Shown here: positions 45,629-55,058 of the stretch, piece by piece
Position numbering within the stretch: position 1 is the stretch's first letter
Layout: each line of letters opens with the position of its first letter
Assembly: GCA_021737275.1 (NCBI GenBank)
Contig: JAIPEE010000014.1
Coordinates: 16,975-80,974, forward strand
DNA: 64,000 nt
Source: Desulfobacterales bacterium
GTDB taxonomy: Bacteria; Desulfobacterota; Desulfobacteria; Desulfobacterales; JAIPEE01
Direction: 5' to 3'
Translations under genes and position numbers: made by a program
The notes under the pieces: generated by a model
Database searches by the model: none
What the model was told of the DNA's origin: nothing
Seen by the model: only the letters and a program-made list of their open reading frames with translations

Positions 45629-45790
45629 ATGAGCATGACTTTTAAAATTGCATCCCATAAACGAAATGATGATCAGGTTTATGATATTGCCGGAAATTTT
45701 GACGGGACATCTGCCTGGGAACTGGCCAACAAGATCAGGGATGAAGACAAATGTTGCGGCAAATGCAAAAATTGCAAATGTATGAACTAA
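45629..45790 (+). CDS. 53-aa Cys-rich protein
   Basis: AAAAGGAGAAAAG precedes the ATG by a proper distance, 22 bp after the DUF2325 stop. The middle part (VYDIAGNFDGTSAWELANKI) resembles the first strand and helix of a STAS domain, and the C-terminus is CCGKCKNCKCMN, with five Cys that could bind metal. Probably co-expressed with the DUF2325 gene. Function unknown. Confidence 0.7.
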   Translation: MSMTFKIASHKRNDDQVYDIAGNFDGTSAWELANKIRDEDKCCGKCKNCKCMN

Positions 45791-45896
45791 AAGTTTTGAG
45801 CACCTGAAAACCAGTTTTTTAAGGATATACGAGGCTATATATAGAGCGATGGTGACAGGTGTCTGTTTCTGATAACGTTTTCTTTTTATGAACCAA

Positions 45897-46793
45897 TTAT
45901 GCAAGGGTTGCAAAAAGAAAAACTAAACCAAAGGCCATAACTGCTGCACCGGAACCAATACCCAGAATACGTTCAATGATTTCAACTCGGTTTTGGGAAA
46001 CCGATTGTAAAACACCGGTTTTCCCTAAAATAACAATGATAACGACGCCGGAGATGGTGGTTGCCATACCAAGGGAAATACAGGCTGCCAGAAGAAGGCC
46101 GAGTGTCAGGGTGTCCATGGAAAGACAAAAAAGCATTACCATTACAACCGCCGGACAGGGAACCATTCCAGCCGCTATCGCCCATGACAGTAACCCTTTT
46201 CGGGTTGTTCTTTGTTCATGATCGGATGATTCGGCTTCGGTTTTTTTGATAAAAGCGTAAATGTTTTTTAAAAAAACAATACATCCAAGAAGGGCGATTA
46301 ATCCATAGCTGATGATTTGGGTTACACTTGTTACCGATCCCAGGGTTTCGCTGACACCTTTTTGAATAATATAACGTAATCCAAGCACGCCGGCAGCCCC
46401 TGAAAATCCATGTAAAGAAGCAAAAAAAACACCAAACAGTATTCCGCCTGTAATGGTTGCTTTATGAGACAAAACAAATGATGTCGCTACAAATTTGCCG
46501 TGTCCCGGGCCTGCAGCATGAACGGCACCGTAAGTAAACGCAAATACCGTTAAAAACAAAAGCGGTTTCATATTTGTTGCCGTTTTTGTATCCCGGATCA
46601 GTTCAGACATCTTCTGCTTTAACTGATGCTGCCAGAGGATGATTTTAACAAAAAACCGATTTTTTATCAGCGGGGCAGGTGTTTTGTGTTGATTTTCCGG
46701 TTTGGATGTAAACGGGTTATGACAAAATACAGGCGTTGCTACTGTGTATGATACGACAATAAGGATTAATATTATAATATGTCTCTTCATCAT
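45897..46793 (-). CDS. NicO/RcnA-family nickel/cobalt transporter
   Basis: 298 aa, six or more helices after an N-terminal signal-like segment (IIILILIVVSYTVATPVF). The family motif HAAGPGHGKFVATSF is visible, with later helices (AIAAGMVPCPAVVMVML, LGMATTISGVVIIVIL). RcnA/NicO proteins move Ni2+ or Co2+, either as exporters or importers. It overlaps the DUF1007 gene by 4 bases, a known pairing. Ni and Co are needed by the CODH and corrinoid proteins of this window. Confidence 0.87.
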   Translation of the reverse strand: MMKRHIIILILIVVSYTVATPVFCHNPFTSKPENQHKTPAPLIKNRFFVKIILWQHQLKQKMSELIRDTKTATNMKPLLFLTVFAFTYGAVHAAGPGHGKFVATSFVLSHKATITGGILFGVFFASLHGFSGAAGVLGLRYIIQKGVSETLGSVTSVTQIISYGLIALLGCIVFLKNIYAFIKKTEAESSDHEQRTTRKGLLSWAIAAGMVPCPAVVMVMLFCLSMDTLTLGLLLAACISLGMATTISGVVIIVILGKTGVLQSVSQNRVEIIERILGIGSGAAVMAFGLVFLFATLA

Positions 46794-47413
46794 GCCTTTA
46801 AGCGAAACTCCAGGAAAAGTGTCCAGGGGTGAACCATGTCAAAATAAATTGGTGTAGAAAGGTCTTCCCGAATCGCTGTTTTTACTTCAAAGATGTCGGC
46901 AGCAGTCAGAGAAACCGGTCCGTTATCCGCAAAAAATATGGCTGAAAAGTAGGATGGATCATAGGCGGCGACCGTAATTTTTTTAATATTGTGGCTTGCT
47001 TTAACATGACAGGGAACAAAAAAGTGGTATTCTAACTGTTTGTCTTTTAATACAGCATTAAAATCAGTTATGAATTTTACCTGAAACGGCTTGTTATCAA
47101 TATTAATAAATAAAAAATAGTTTTGCTCCGATATATAGGAAAAAGCCTTTTTCTTTACCTCTTTTACTTCGGACGGCTCAAGATGCCCGTTTTTATCCAG
47201 ATCATGGTCTTCGGCAATCATGCCGGCAAACATGTCGTCAAATTTCCATCGAACCTTTATACCGGCCAATCCATTATCATCAAAAACTACTTCCAGCCTC
47301 TGAACAATAAAAACATGAGGATGGGCCATTGTTTTTGGTAGTGGCAAAACCAGTATTGCGAGCAGGGCGGCAACTACTGTTGTTTTTACATAAAGCGGGC
47401 ATCTATTCTGCAT
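46790..47413 (-). CDS. DUF1007 family periplasmic protein
   Basis: 207 aa. The ATG at 47413 has AAAAGGA in front; an ATG 18 bases upstream overlaps the HD-GYP stop. Signal peptide (TTVVAALLAILVLPLPKTMA), then HPHVFIVQRLEVVFDDNG and DHDLDKNGHLEPSE, the typical start and EF-hand-like segment of DUF1007. These proteins are encoded with NicO/RcnA transporters and may bind the metal in the periplasm. Confidence 0.87.
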   Translation of the reverse strand: MQNRCPLYVKTTVVAALLAILVLPLPKTMAHPHVFIVQRLEVVFDDNGLAGIKVRWKFDDMFAGMIAEDHDLDKNGHLEPSEVKEVKKKAFSYISEQNYFLFINIDNKPFQVKFITDFNAVLKDKQLEYHFFVPCHVKASHNIKKITVAAYDPSYFSAIFFADNGPVSLTAADIFEVKTAIREDLSTPIYFDMVHPWTLFLEFRLKA

Positions 47414-47423
47414 CTTTATCCTT

Positions 47424-48710
47424 TTATCCATGTATCAGTGCCCGTTTTAAATAATCCGGCAGCAAACTGTATGATCTGGCCGGCGAAAGTGTCGGTTTAC
47501 TGCGGTCAATCATCAGGCCTGACTTTACAATACCCTCTTCAGATAAATTTACAGGCTCCTGCTTTTTATGCTGTGTGTTTCCTTCATTGTCGGTAAAGAG
47601 AATAATAATGGGCCCACGGCTGTCCAGTATAAACGCCAACTGCCCGTTAATCATTGATGCAATACTTCCCGGTGGGTAAATACCGATTACTTTCATAAAG
47701 GCATGAAGCACAAATTGGAGCTGGGGCTCTTTTTCCGCAAATTTCCGGAAAATCGTGGTAACCACCTTTGTAGGGTCAATCGCCTCTTTGTAGCAGCGTT
47801 TGGCGGTCATGGCATCGTAGATATCGACGAGTTTGCTTATTTTTACATAAATGGGTATTTTTTCAGGTTGCCTGTGATTAGGATAACATCGTTCCTCTTC
47901 TTTATAAAGGGCACAGTGGTGATACATTACCACGTTTGTGATAAATGTATTATCAAGTCCGTTTTTTTCAAGAATTTCCAGACCTTTTTCATAGGAGTGG
48001 CGCTTAACAATTTCAAACTCCTCATCTGTAAGGTGATCTTTTTTGTTGAGAATCTCATCAGGGATCAGAACTTTTCCGACATCATGAAGAAAATACCCGA
48101 TAGAAATATCATGGAGTTCCTGGTCCGTATAACGGGTAAAGGAGATATTTTTTTCTTTTGATTGGAGGCCTTGTCGGCTGTTAAAGTGGCGGAGAACAGC
48201 CGTTCCGACCGTACAGACGTTTACAGAGTGGTTGTACAGATAGTCATCATAAGAAAAGATCTCTTTTGTCAGATAAGAAAAGGCATTTTCATTAGCTGTT
48301 AGAAAGGTTAAAAGGTCGGAAACCGTATTTTCAACCTCATCATATTCAAACCGGCCGCCGGTATTTTTAATATCGGAAATAACTTTTTTAATATTATTTT
48401 TTGCATTTTTATATTTTACAAACGCCTCTTTTTTCAGCTCGATGATTTCCCGAAGCCTGAGTTCGACTTCCGGAATCTTTCTGACAGGTGCATTTTTTCC
48501 GATATTATTTTTTTTCTGTCGAAAATGAACGGGGACCTCTTTTACGCCTCTGTCCTTGATACTCTGAAGCTGAGCAACATCCTTGATCACATCTCCTTTT
48601 TTTACAATCAGTTCACCATTTTCGCTCAGAATATCGAAACCGGCTTTAATGGTTCCACCGGTGTTGAGAACATCAAAGAGCTTATCTAAGGAAACGGTTT
48701 TTTTAACCAT
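47424..48710 (-). CDS. HD-GYP domain protein with altered GYP motif
   Basis: 428 aa. The ATG at 48710 follows GAAGGCAGG. The N-terminal ~60 residues are a small beta-rich domain, then a helical linker and an HD-GYP domain: HSVNVCTVG, HDVGKVLIPDEIL, VKRHSYEKGLEIL, HHCALYKEEERCYP, LVDIYDAMTAKRCYKEA. HD-GYP proteins hydrolyse cyclic di-GMP. Metal ligands (HD, H, HH, D) seem kept, but the GYP triplet is CYP and the HHE motif is HHC, so activity or specificity may differ. It is the first gene of an operon with DUF1007 and NicO. Confidence 0.85.
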   Translation of the reverse strand: MVKKTVSLDKLFDVLNTGGTIKAGFDILSENGELIVKKGDVIKDVAQLQSIKDRGVKEVPVHFRQKKNNIGKNAPVRKIPEVELRLREIIELKKEAFVKYKNAKNNIKKVISDIKNTGGRFEYDEVENTVSDLLTFLTANENAFSYLTKEIFSYDDYLYNHSVNVCTVGTAVLRHFNSRQGLQSKEKNISFTRYTDQELHDISIGYFLHDVGKVLIPDEILNKKDHLTDEEFEIVKRHSYEKGLEILEKNGLDNTFITNVVMYHHCALYKEEERCYPNHRQPEKIPIYVKISKLVDIYDAMTAKRCYKEAIDPTKVVTTIFRKFAEKEPQLQFVLHAFMKVIGIYPPGSIASMINGQLAFILDSRGPIIILFTDNEGNTQHKKQEPVNLSEEGIVKSGLMIDRSKPTLSPARSYSLLPDYLKRALIHG

Positions 48711-49030
48711 TATACCTGCCTTCAAAAACGATAAAAGATTGTTAAATAAAAATTATCCAGTAAGCTGAACGCCATGAAAAGAATAACGAATGGAATAATT
48801 CAGCGTAGCATCCATTCAGAATATAATGAGGTTTCTGTTTTTATTGGCCCATAAAAACAAAGACCCTAAAAAAGGAAAAGCTTATATAATCAAAAAAGCG
48901 AAAATTTTTCAACAGTTTGTTGTCGAAAATTCAACTCAGGATTGCTCAATCTCCTTGAAAAGACAGAGCCTCTTTGATACTCTGAATGTTATAAAGATCT
49001 TATAGTATTTCACTTAAACAAGGAGGCTGT
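48711..49030. other. Divergent intergenic region
   Basis: About 320 bp between divergent genes. It holds an 8-bp hairpin GTTTTTAT-N6-ATAAAAAC (48837-48858) and, before the 1394-aa gene, a possible sigma-70 promoter TTGAAA-N17-TACTCT (48955-48983). Nothing else was recognised. Confidence 0.4.
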
Positions 49031-52000
49031 GTGATAAAGTCACAGGCGCTTGAAGCTAATATTGCCAGTTATACTGTTGATGTTGAGGTTGACCCCAAGT
49101 ATGCCCCACTACAGGAAGCCATGTCCAGATATTACGGAATCATGGAGGGATTTACCCTGTTTTTAAAAGAACTTTCTCATCCTTATAAAAACTGGCGATT
49201 TATTGTAAAGGAAACAAGGGGTTATTCCCTTGACTATTTTCATCTCCTCAAAAATCATCCGGATGGGGCAGCCGGCGCGGCCCTCTTTATAGAGATCTTT
49301 TTTGACGCCATTGCCAACACCTCCAGCAAGGGCGTCAGGGCTGAAGCGATAGATAATCTGCTGCTGTTTCTTCAGAAAATTATAACGGACTCGAAAGAGA
49401 CCTTTGGTAAGTTTCAGCCGGTGCTGAACAATACGTTTGATCTTATTCGTGAACAGAATACAGAAATATTTACTGAGTTCATGATGAGCTACTATCAGAT
49501 GAAAAAACTGGCCCAGGTGCTTATCAAAAGCTGTGATGAAAGTGTCGGTAACCTTAGGCCGTTAAATAATCTTTTGGTTGAGTATTATAAAAAGACATAT
49601 GAATACTGGCTAAATGAAAGCGATCCCCAGGAGTGGTTTGAGACATCATCAGGTGTGAAGGATTACCATGACAAGATAAAGCCGTTTTTTAGTGAAATTT
49701 CTCATACGGAGATCAATAAATGGAATAATACGCTTTCTGAACTGGCTGCATCTGAGGATTCGGATTCTCTTGGTGATCTGAAAAAGATTGTTAAGCTTCC
49801 CGGGTATAATCAGATCGCCGGGGCATACAGGGCTATTCCCCAGGCACTTTTTGACATTGGATCTCCCCACGGCCATGGCAACCGATGGAAACTGCTTTTC
49901 ATTTTCCATATTATGAACATTTCGGGCCTGTCGATGATCCACGAAGAGACCCTGCGCGATATCAACAGAACACTTACCTGGCTGATCGGGCACGAAAACT
50001 ATAAGTATGTTCAGAAGCTTATAAAGCAGACTTTTGAAATCCTTAAGGCCCGAACAAAAAGATTTCCGGCCACAGCCCTAAGCTGTATGCTCAATATGGG
50101 TAAGGGCGTTTATGAGACCGATGAAACCTCACTGGTGAACTACTTTGTTGAAAGTATGGTAGATCTTGGTTTTCAGCAGCCAAAGATCGGCGGTGTGGGA
50201 AATGACTGGCAGATAAAGGTAAACCGGGCACATATAAAAAATATCCGGACATGGCTGGAGGTCATCGAGCTGAACCCTAAATGGTCCTCCAAGCTTTTGT
50301 CGGCACTCATTATTCATCTTTCTCTTTACGGCGTTTTTATAAAGGATACGGATCTGTTTCCCAGGGATATTACACGACTGCTCAACAGTTACATTGAACC
50401 GGTATACAATCTGGCAAAACAGCTTGCCCGGTTATTTCCTACCTATTTCAATGACATCGGTGCCGAAGGCCAGCTCAGAGATATCTCAACAGAGCTTGAT
50501 GAGATGTGTAACCGGCGTGACGTTTTGATCCATTTTTTAAGAAAGCAGAGCCATGTCGAGAGCAGCAACCGAATTATCGGTTTTATAGAATCCATTTTTG
50601 AGTTCTGGATGACAAAGAAGAAAGAGGTTCTCTTTTCTTATATCCCCCCCAGCATTTATGACCAGATAGAAGAAATGGGTGAATATGTTGATGGCATGAG
50701 CAGGGTTATCCATCAAATTGAAGCCCGGGGCGTATCTATTCCCAAAGGGCTTCTTACTACAAGTGATAAACGGATAAATGAAATTACTGCTGATGTTAAA
50801 AAGGCCACCGCTGATGATATAAAGCGTATCGGCCTGACCATCTCTTTGTATAAACTGCTTAATCAGAAATATAATCTCGATTTTATCGAAATTGACAAAT
50901 GTCTCACTCAACTCAAGGTTGATGCCTTTCCCGGCCTGGATGAACTGAAGACGGCGCTTGCAGAGCCTAAAAGAAAACAGAAAATTTCCAGCCTGCTGGA
51001 TTATCTTGAAAGCCTCAAGGCATTGATTCTGTCAGATGAAGTTTATGATGTCCGGGAAGATATTTATAAAAAACGGCACTTTACAGTTGACATTCCGTCT
51101 ATGTACGGCAGTTATCATGAGATGAAGTTTGATGCGCTCGGACTGACGTTCAGGATTGAGTCCCTTATTAATGTACTTTTTGAAGAGATTATTGAGGATA
51201 TTGATCTGACCCTGATTACCAAGGATACCTTTTTCAAGATACACGAACGTCTACGGCTTTTTGAAAAGGCGTTGAAGCTGGACGGTATCTCTTCTGCAGA
51301 GCTGGAAGTTCAGCTCAATCTTTTTACACACGCCCTTGAGGTAAGAGGGTTTTCGTTTACCCAGTATCTTGATATCTTTAAGGGGTTTGCCCATGCCGTA
51401 AAGAACATTATAAATGATTATTTTAACAATGTTCATGAGGAAAACCTCTCAAAAATTCTGGACCAGGTTTCCTATGATCAGGTTCAACCCAAATACCTGC
51501 CGAATGAAGAGCTGAAAGATCATGTCAAACTCAAACACAGGGTGTCTGAAGTTTTTTCAAGGGAGCGAATTGCCCTTTCTCTTGGATTGCCGCAGCTGGA
51601 CAGATTTTTGGGCAGGATTCTGAACACGCTTTTTCACCAGGCGGACAAGCTTCATAAAGACAAGCTGCACCTGCTCCTTAACTATGACCCCCATCGTGCC
51701 ATTGCATCCATTGATCAGGAACCGGAAGCCCGAACCTCGGATCTTATTTATCTCGGTAACAAGGGATTTAATATGCTGCGGCTCAAAAGCTTCGGGCTTC
51801 CTGTGCCGCCGGCATTTATTATTACCACAGAGGTCTTCAGATGTCGGGAGATTATTGATTCCTATCGCCCGGCAGAGAAAAACTTTAAAGAGCAGGTTGC
51901 CCAGGGTGTTGCTGAAGTCGAAAATAAAACCGGTGCATCCTTTGGTGATCCTGAAAACCCCCTGCTGTTTTCTGTCCGGAGTGGTTCTTCAATTTCCCAG

Positions 52001-53215
52001 CCGGGCATGATGGATACCTTCCTGAACGTCGGTATTAATGAAGAGGTGGCAGCGGGCCTGGGAAAAATTTCCGACAATGAATGGTTTGGCTGGGATAGCT
52101 ATCGACGGTTTCTCCAGGGGTACGGTATGTCATTTGGCCTTGAGCGGAATGACTTTGATGCCGTCATCGGTGATTTTAAAAAAGAGCTGGGTACACCATA
52201 CAAGCGGGACTTTTCCGGGGACCAGATGAAAATGGTGTCTCTGGCCTATAAAAAATATATCCTTGATTCAGGCATTGCAATTCCTGATGATCCTTATGAG
52301 CAGCTCCATATGTCCATAAAGCGCGTATTTGAATCATGGTACTCTTCAAAGGCAAAAACCTACAGAAAAATTATGGGTATTTCGGATGACTGGGGTACGG
52401 CGGTAACTGTTCAGAAAATGGTTTTTGGAAATATTTCAGAATATTCAGGTACCGGGGTTGTCTTTACCCATAATCCGAGATGGTCCGGCGACATATTAAA
52501 ACTGTGGGGTGATTTCAGTATTGAAAATCAGGGTGAAGATGTTGTGTCCGGCCTTGTGGAGACACTGCCCATTTCCAATATCCAGCAGGAAATTGAACTC
52601 AGGGAAACCTATATTACCCTTGAATTACGATTTCCAGAGATATATCAAAAGCTTAAAGAGTGGGCAAACTTTCTGATCGATGATCAGGAGTGGAGTCCCC
52701 AGGAGATGGAATTTACTTTTGAAGGCCCGTCAGCAGATCAGCTGTATATTCTGCAGACAAGAGATATGGCCATGCGTGAAAGAAAAAGTGAGTGTACGTT
52801 TGATATTGAAGGTGTTGATGAAAAGCGACACCTGGGACATGGCATTGGTGTAAGTGGTGGTGCCATGAGCGGGCGTCTTGTTTTTACATTGGAAGAAATT
52901 GACATGTGGCAGGAAAAAGAGCCGGAAACGCCGCTTATTCTGGCCAGGGCCGATACTGTCCCGGATGATATCCGTGAGATCTATGCGGCAGACGGGTTGC
53001 TTACGGCCCGTGGCGGTTTGACATCTCATGCGGCAGTGGTGGCGCATCGTCTTGAAAAGACTTGTGTTGTGGGATGTGCCAGTATGGTATGTAATGAAAA
53101 AGATAAAACATGTTTGTTTAATGAGATTCATATTAAATCCGGAGAACACATAAGTATTGACGGGCAGGAAGGATCAGTTTATCAAGGGTTATTAAAGGTG
53201 AAGGAATCATCATAA
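49031..53215 (+). CDS. PEP-synthase-like phosphotransferase with ~890-aa novel N-terminus
   Basis: 1394 aa from a GTG 4 bases after AGGAGG. Residues ~1-890 are helical and unrecognised. From ~900 there is an ATP-binding domain of the pyruvate phosphate dikinase/PEP synthase type (NKGFNMLRLKSFGLPVPPAF, SVRSGSSISQPGMMDTFLNV, ENQGEDVVSG, LYILQTRDM). The phospho-His swivel domain follows at ~1300-1390, with LTSHAAVVAH near residue 1331. The PEP/pyruvate-binding C-terminal barrel is missing: the protein ends right after the swivel domain. It can thus transfer a phosphate from ATP to the His, but the final acceptor is probably not pyruvate; the N-terminal region may bind it. GAPDH-like gene downstream. 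Confidence 0.85.
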   Translation: MIKSQALEANIASYTVDVEVDPKYAPLQEAMSRYYGIMEGFTLFLKELSHPYKNWRFIVKETRGYSLDYFHLLKNHPDGAAGAALFIEIFFDAIANTSSKGVRAEAIDNLLLFLQKIITDSKETFGKFQPVLNNTFDLIREQNTEIFTEFMMSYYQMKKLAQVLIKSCDESVGNLRPLNNLLVEYYKKTYEYWLNESDPQEWFETSSGVKDYHDKIKPFFSEISHTEINKWNNTLSELAASEDSDSLGDLKKIVKLPGYNQIAGAYRAIPQALFDIGSPHGHGNRWKLLFIFHIMNISGLSMIHEETLRDINRTLTWLIGHENYKYVQKLIKQTFEILKARTKRFPATALSCMLNMGKGVYETDETSLVNYFVESMVDLGFQQPKIGGVGNDWQIKVNRAHIKNIRTWLEVIELNPKWSSKLLSALIIHLSLYGVFIKDTDLFPRDITRLLNSYIEPVYNLAKQLARLFPTYFNDIGAEGQLRDISTELDEMCNRRDVLIHFLRKQSHVESSNRIIGFIESIFEFWMTKKKEVLFSYIPPSIYDQIEEMGEYVDGMSRVIHQIEARGVSIPKGLLTTSDKRINEITADVKKATADDIKRIGLTISLYKLLNQKYNLDFIEIDKCLTQLKVDAFPGLDELKTALAEPKRKQKISSLLDYLESLKALILSDEVYDVREDIYKKRHFTVDIPSMYGSYHEMKFDALGLTFRIESLINVLFEEIIEDIDLTLITKDTFFKIHERLRLFEKALKLDGISSAELEVQLNLFTHALEVRGFSFTQYLDIFKGFAHAVKNIINDYFNNVHEENLSKILDQVSYDQVQPKYLPNEELKDHVKLKHRVSEVFSRERIALSLGLPQLDRFLGRILNTLFHQADKLHKDKLHLLLNYDPHRAIASIDQEPEARTSDLIYLGNKGFNMLRLKSFGLPVPPAFIITTEVFRCREIIDSYRPAEKNFKEQVAQGVAEVENKTGASFGDPENPLLFSVRSGSSISQPGMMDTFLNVGINEEVAAGLGKISDNEWFGWDSYRRFLQGYGMSFGLERNDFDAVIGDFKKELGTPYKRDFSGDQMKMVSLAYKKYILDSGIAIPDDPYEQLHMSIKRVFESWYSSKAKTYRKIMGISDDWGTAVTVQKMVFGNISEYSGTGVVFTHNPRWSGDILKLWGDFSIENQGEDVVSGLVETLPISNIQQEIELRETYITLELRFPEIYQKLKEWANFLIDDQEWSPQEMEFTFEGPSADQLYILQTRDMAMRERKSECTFDIEGVDEKRHLGHGIGVSGGAMSGRLVFTLEEIDMWQEKEPETPLILARADTVPDDIREIYAADGLLTARGGLTSHAAVVAHRLEKTCVVGCASMVCNEKDKTCLFNEIHIKSGEHISIDGQEGSVYQGLLKVKESS

Positions 53216-53463
53216 TGCCTGATGTTGAAAAGCCAATAACACTGCTGCTTCTTTGTTATCAAGGGTTTGAGACAAATGTACGACAGTTTTATGCCTGATG
53301 GTTTGAAGCTGCAATATTTTCGACTTTTACTACACCTTGTTACCTCTTATAACCTGAGCAAAAAACAGCTTAAGGTTTATATAAGGCAGGGAAATCTTTT
53401 TCTGTATGCATATTAAATTAACTATGGGCAATACAGCAAATGACAGAGGAGGAAGGTAAAAAA

Positions 53464-54699
53464 ATGAAACTCGGTATTAATGGTTTTGGACGTATTGGTA
53501 AGTTGTCTCTATGGCACCATGTCGGAAGAAAATATTTTGATGAAATTGTAATAAACCTGGGGCGGCCAGTTGGGACATCCATAACGGATATTGCTCACTA
53601 TGCAGAGCGTGACTCAACCTATGGGGCTCTTTCGGGTTATCTGCAGGGCTATGTCAATGCCAAGCCGGTTATATCGGAACTGAATGAAGAGACCGGTGAG
53701 ATGACGATTTCGGGGACCAGGGTTAAATTTTTAAGATCCAACCGTAATCCGGCCGATATTGCATGGAAGGAAAACGGCGTAAAACTGGTTGTAGATACCA
53801 CCGGAAAATTTCTTGATCCGACAGTATCCGGCGATGAACCAACGGGCGCTTTACGCGGTCATCTCGAAGCCGGAGCTGAAAAAGTTATTGCCTCTGCACC
53901 GTTCAAGATTGCAAACAACAGTAAAAAGATGCCGGAGGATGCAGTTACAACCGTTATGGGCATAAACAACAATGATTATGATCCCAGGAACCACAAGCTG
54001 ATATCCAATGCCTCCTGTACAACAACATGCCTGGCACATATGATCAAGCCGCTTCTGAACCATTTCGGCGTAAGAAAAATACTTTCAGCTTCAATGTCTA
54101 CTATTCATGCGGCAACCGGTTCTCAGGAAGTACTGGACCGCCTGCCCGGACCAGGGAAAACAGATCTTCGTAAAAACAGAAGCACGATGAACAATATTAT
54201 CCTGACCACCACCGGTGCGGCCAAGGCGCTGAGTCTGGTTATTCCTGAAATGGAAGAGATCGGTTTTATTGCGGAGTCTGTCAGAATTCCGACAACGACC
54301 GGGTCTCTGATTATTCTCGTGGTAAACCTTCAGGAAGAACTCTCAGGCGGTGTCATCAGAAGGGATGTCATCAACAATATATATGATCAGGCTTCCAAAG
54401 ATGATGCCAACGGATATCTGTTTTACTCAGACAAGCAGAATGTATCTGGAGATATTGTGGGCCTGCCGAGAGCTGCAGCCGTTATAGAGGGAAAAGAAAC
54501 CCACACGCGTACGGCAGAAATCACAATTGACATGAGCATGGTGCCGACGCTTGAAGAAGGTGTTCGCAATTCACTGAAGGATAATATCATGCGGATCCCC
54601 CTGACCCAGTCTGTGATTTACGGCTGGTATGATAATGAACTGGGGAGCTATGTCAATATGCTTGGAGACAGAACCGTTTCCATTGCGGAACTTTTTTAG
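53464..54699 (+). CDS. Glyceraldehyde-3-phosphate dehydrogenase-like protein
   Basis: 411 aa from the ATG behind GAGGAGGAAGG; usual GAPDH is ~335 aa. It has the Rossmann motif INGFGRIGK and the catalytic Cys185 in SNASCTTTCLAH, with HAATGSQ and the C-terminal YGWYDNELGSYVNML. The residue that normally binds the NAD ribose (IND) is in a changed context (IVINLGRPVG), and there are inserts near residues 20-30 and 120-150, so coenzyme use or substrate may differ from the glycolytic enzyme. It follows the PEP-synthase-like gene by ~250 bp and overlaps or touches the next gene. Confidence 0.87.
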   Translation: MKLGINGFGRIGKLSLWHHVGRKYFDEIVINLGRPVGTSITDIAHYAERDSTYGALSGYLQGYVNAKPVISELNEETGEMTISGTRVKFLRSNRNPADIAWKENGVKLVVDTTGKFLDPTVSGDEPTGALRGHLEAGAEKVIASAPFKIANNSKKMPEDAVTTVMGINNNDYDPRNHKLISNASCTTTCLAHMIKPLLNHFGVRKILSASMSTIHAATGSQEVLDRLPGPGKTDLRKNRSTMNNIILTTTGAAKALSLVIPEMEEIGFIAESVRIPTTTGSLIILVVNLQEELSGGVIRRDVINNIYDQASKDDANGYLFYSDKQNVSGDIVGLPRAAAVIEGKETHTRTAEITIDMSMVPTLEEGVRNSLKDNIMRIPLTQSVIYGWYDNELGSYVNMLGDRTVSIAELF

Positions 54700-54701
54700 T
54701 G

Positions 54702-55058
54702 ATGACGGAAGAGATGACCGTAGAAAAAGATCTCGTTCTTGTCTACCTGGAAAACGAGCCGCTCTTTTTTGCCAGGGTAGAAGATATAAAGGCTGATGTG
54801 AAACCGGACTGGTATCATGTAAAGATGCTTCTTCTGCAGATTCCACTTCAGACTGTGACCTGGATTCTGCGTGATATCTATATTAGTGGTGGAACTTTTA
54901 CGATGAACGGCAAGGAGATGCGGCTGGAGAAAGTTGTCTGTCCTGCTGATCCGGATGACGTTTTTGAAGACGATGAGGATGAAGAGGAAATCAAAGAGGC
55001 GCCCGGAGCTGCAGATGTCATATCCCTGTCAGATCGGAAAAAAAACGGCAAGACGTAA
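54702..55058 (+). CDS. Small acidic protein of unknown function
   Basis: 118 aa; ATG two bases after the GAPDH-like stop (a GTG overlapping that stop is also possible). The first ~85 residues look globular (DLVLVYLENEPLFFARVEDI, WYHVKMLLLQIPLQTVTWIL), and the tail is very acidic (DPDDVFEDDEDEEEIKE). Its stop overlaps the start of the DUF1848 gene. It is clearly a real gene by tight spacing on both sides; function unknown. Confidence 0.75.
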   Translation: MTEEMTVEKDLVLVYLENEPLFFARVEDIKADVKPDWYHVKMLLLQIPLQTVTWILRDIYISGGTFTMNGKEMRLEKVVCPADPDDVFEDDEDEEEIKEAPGAADVISLSDRKKNGKT

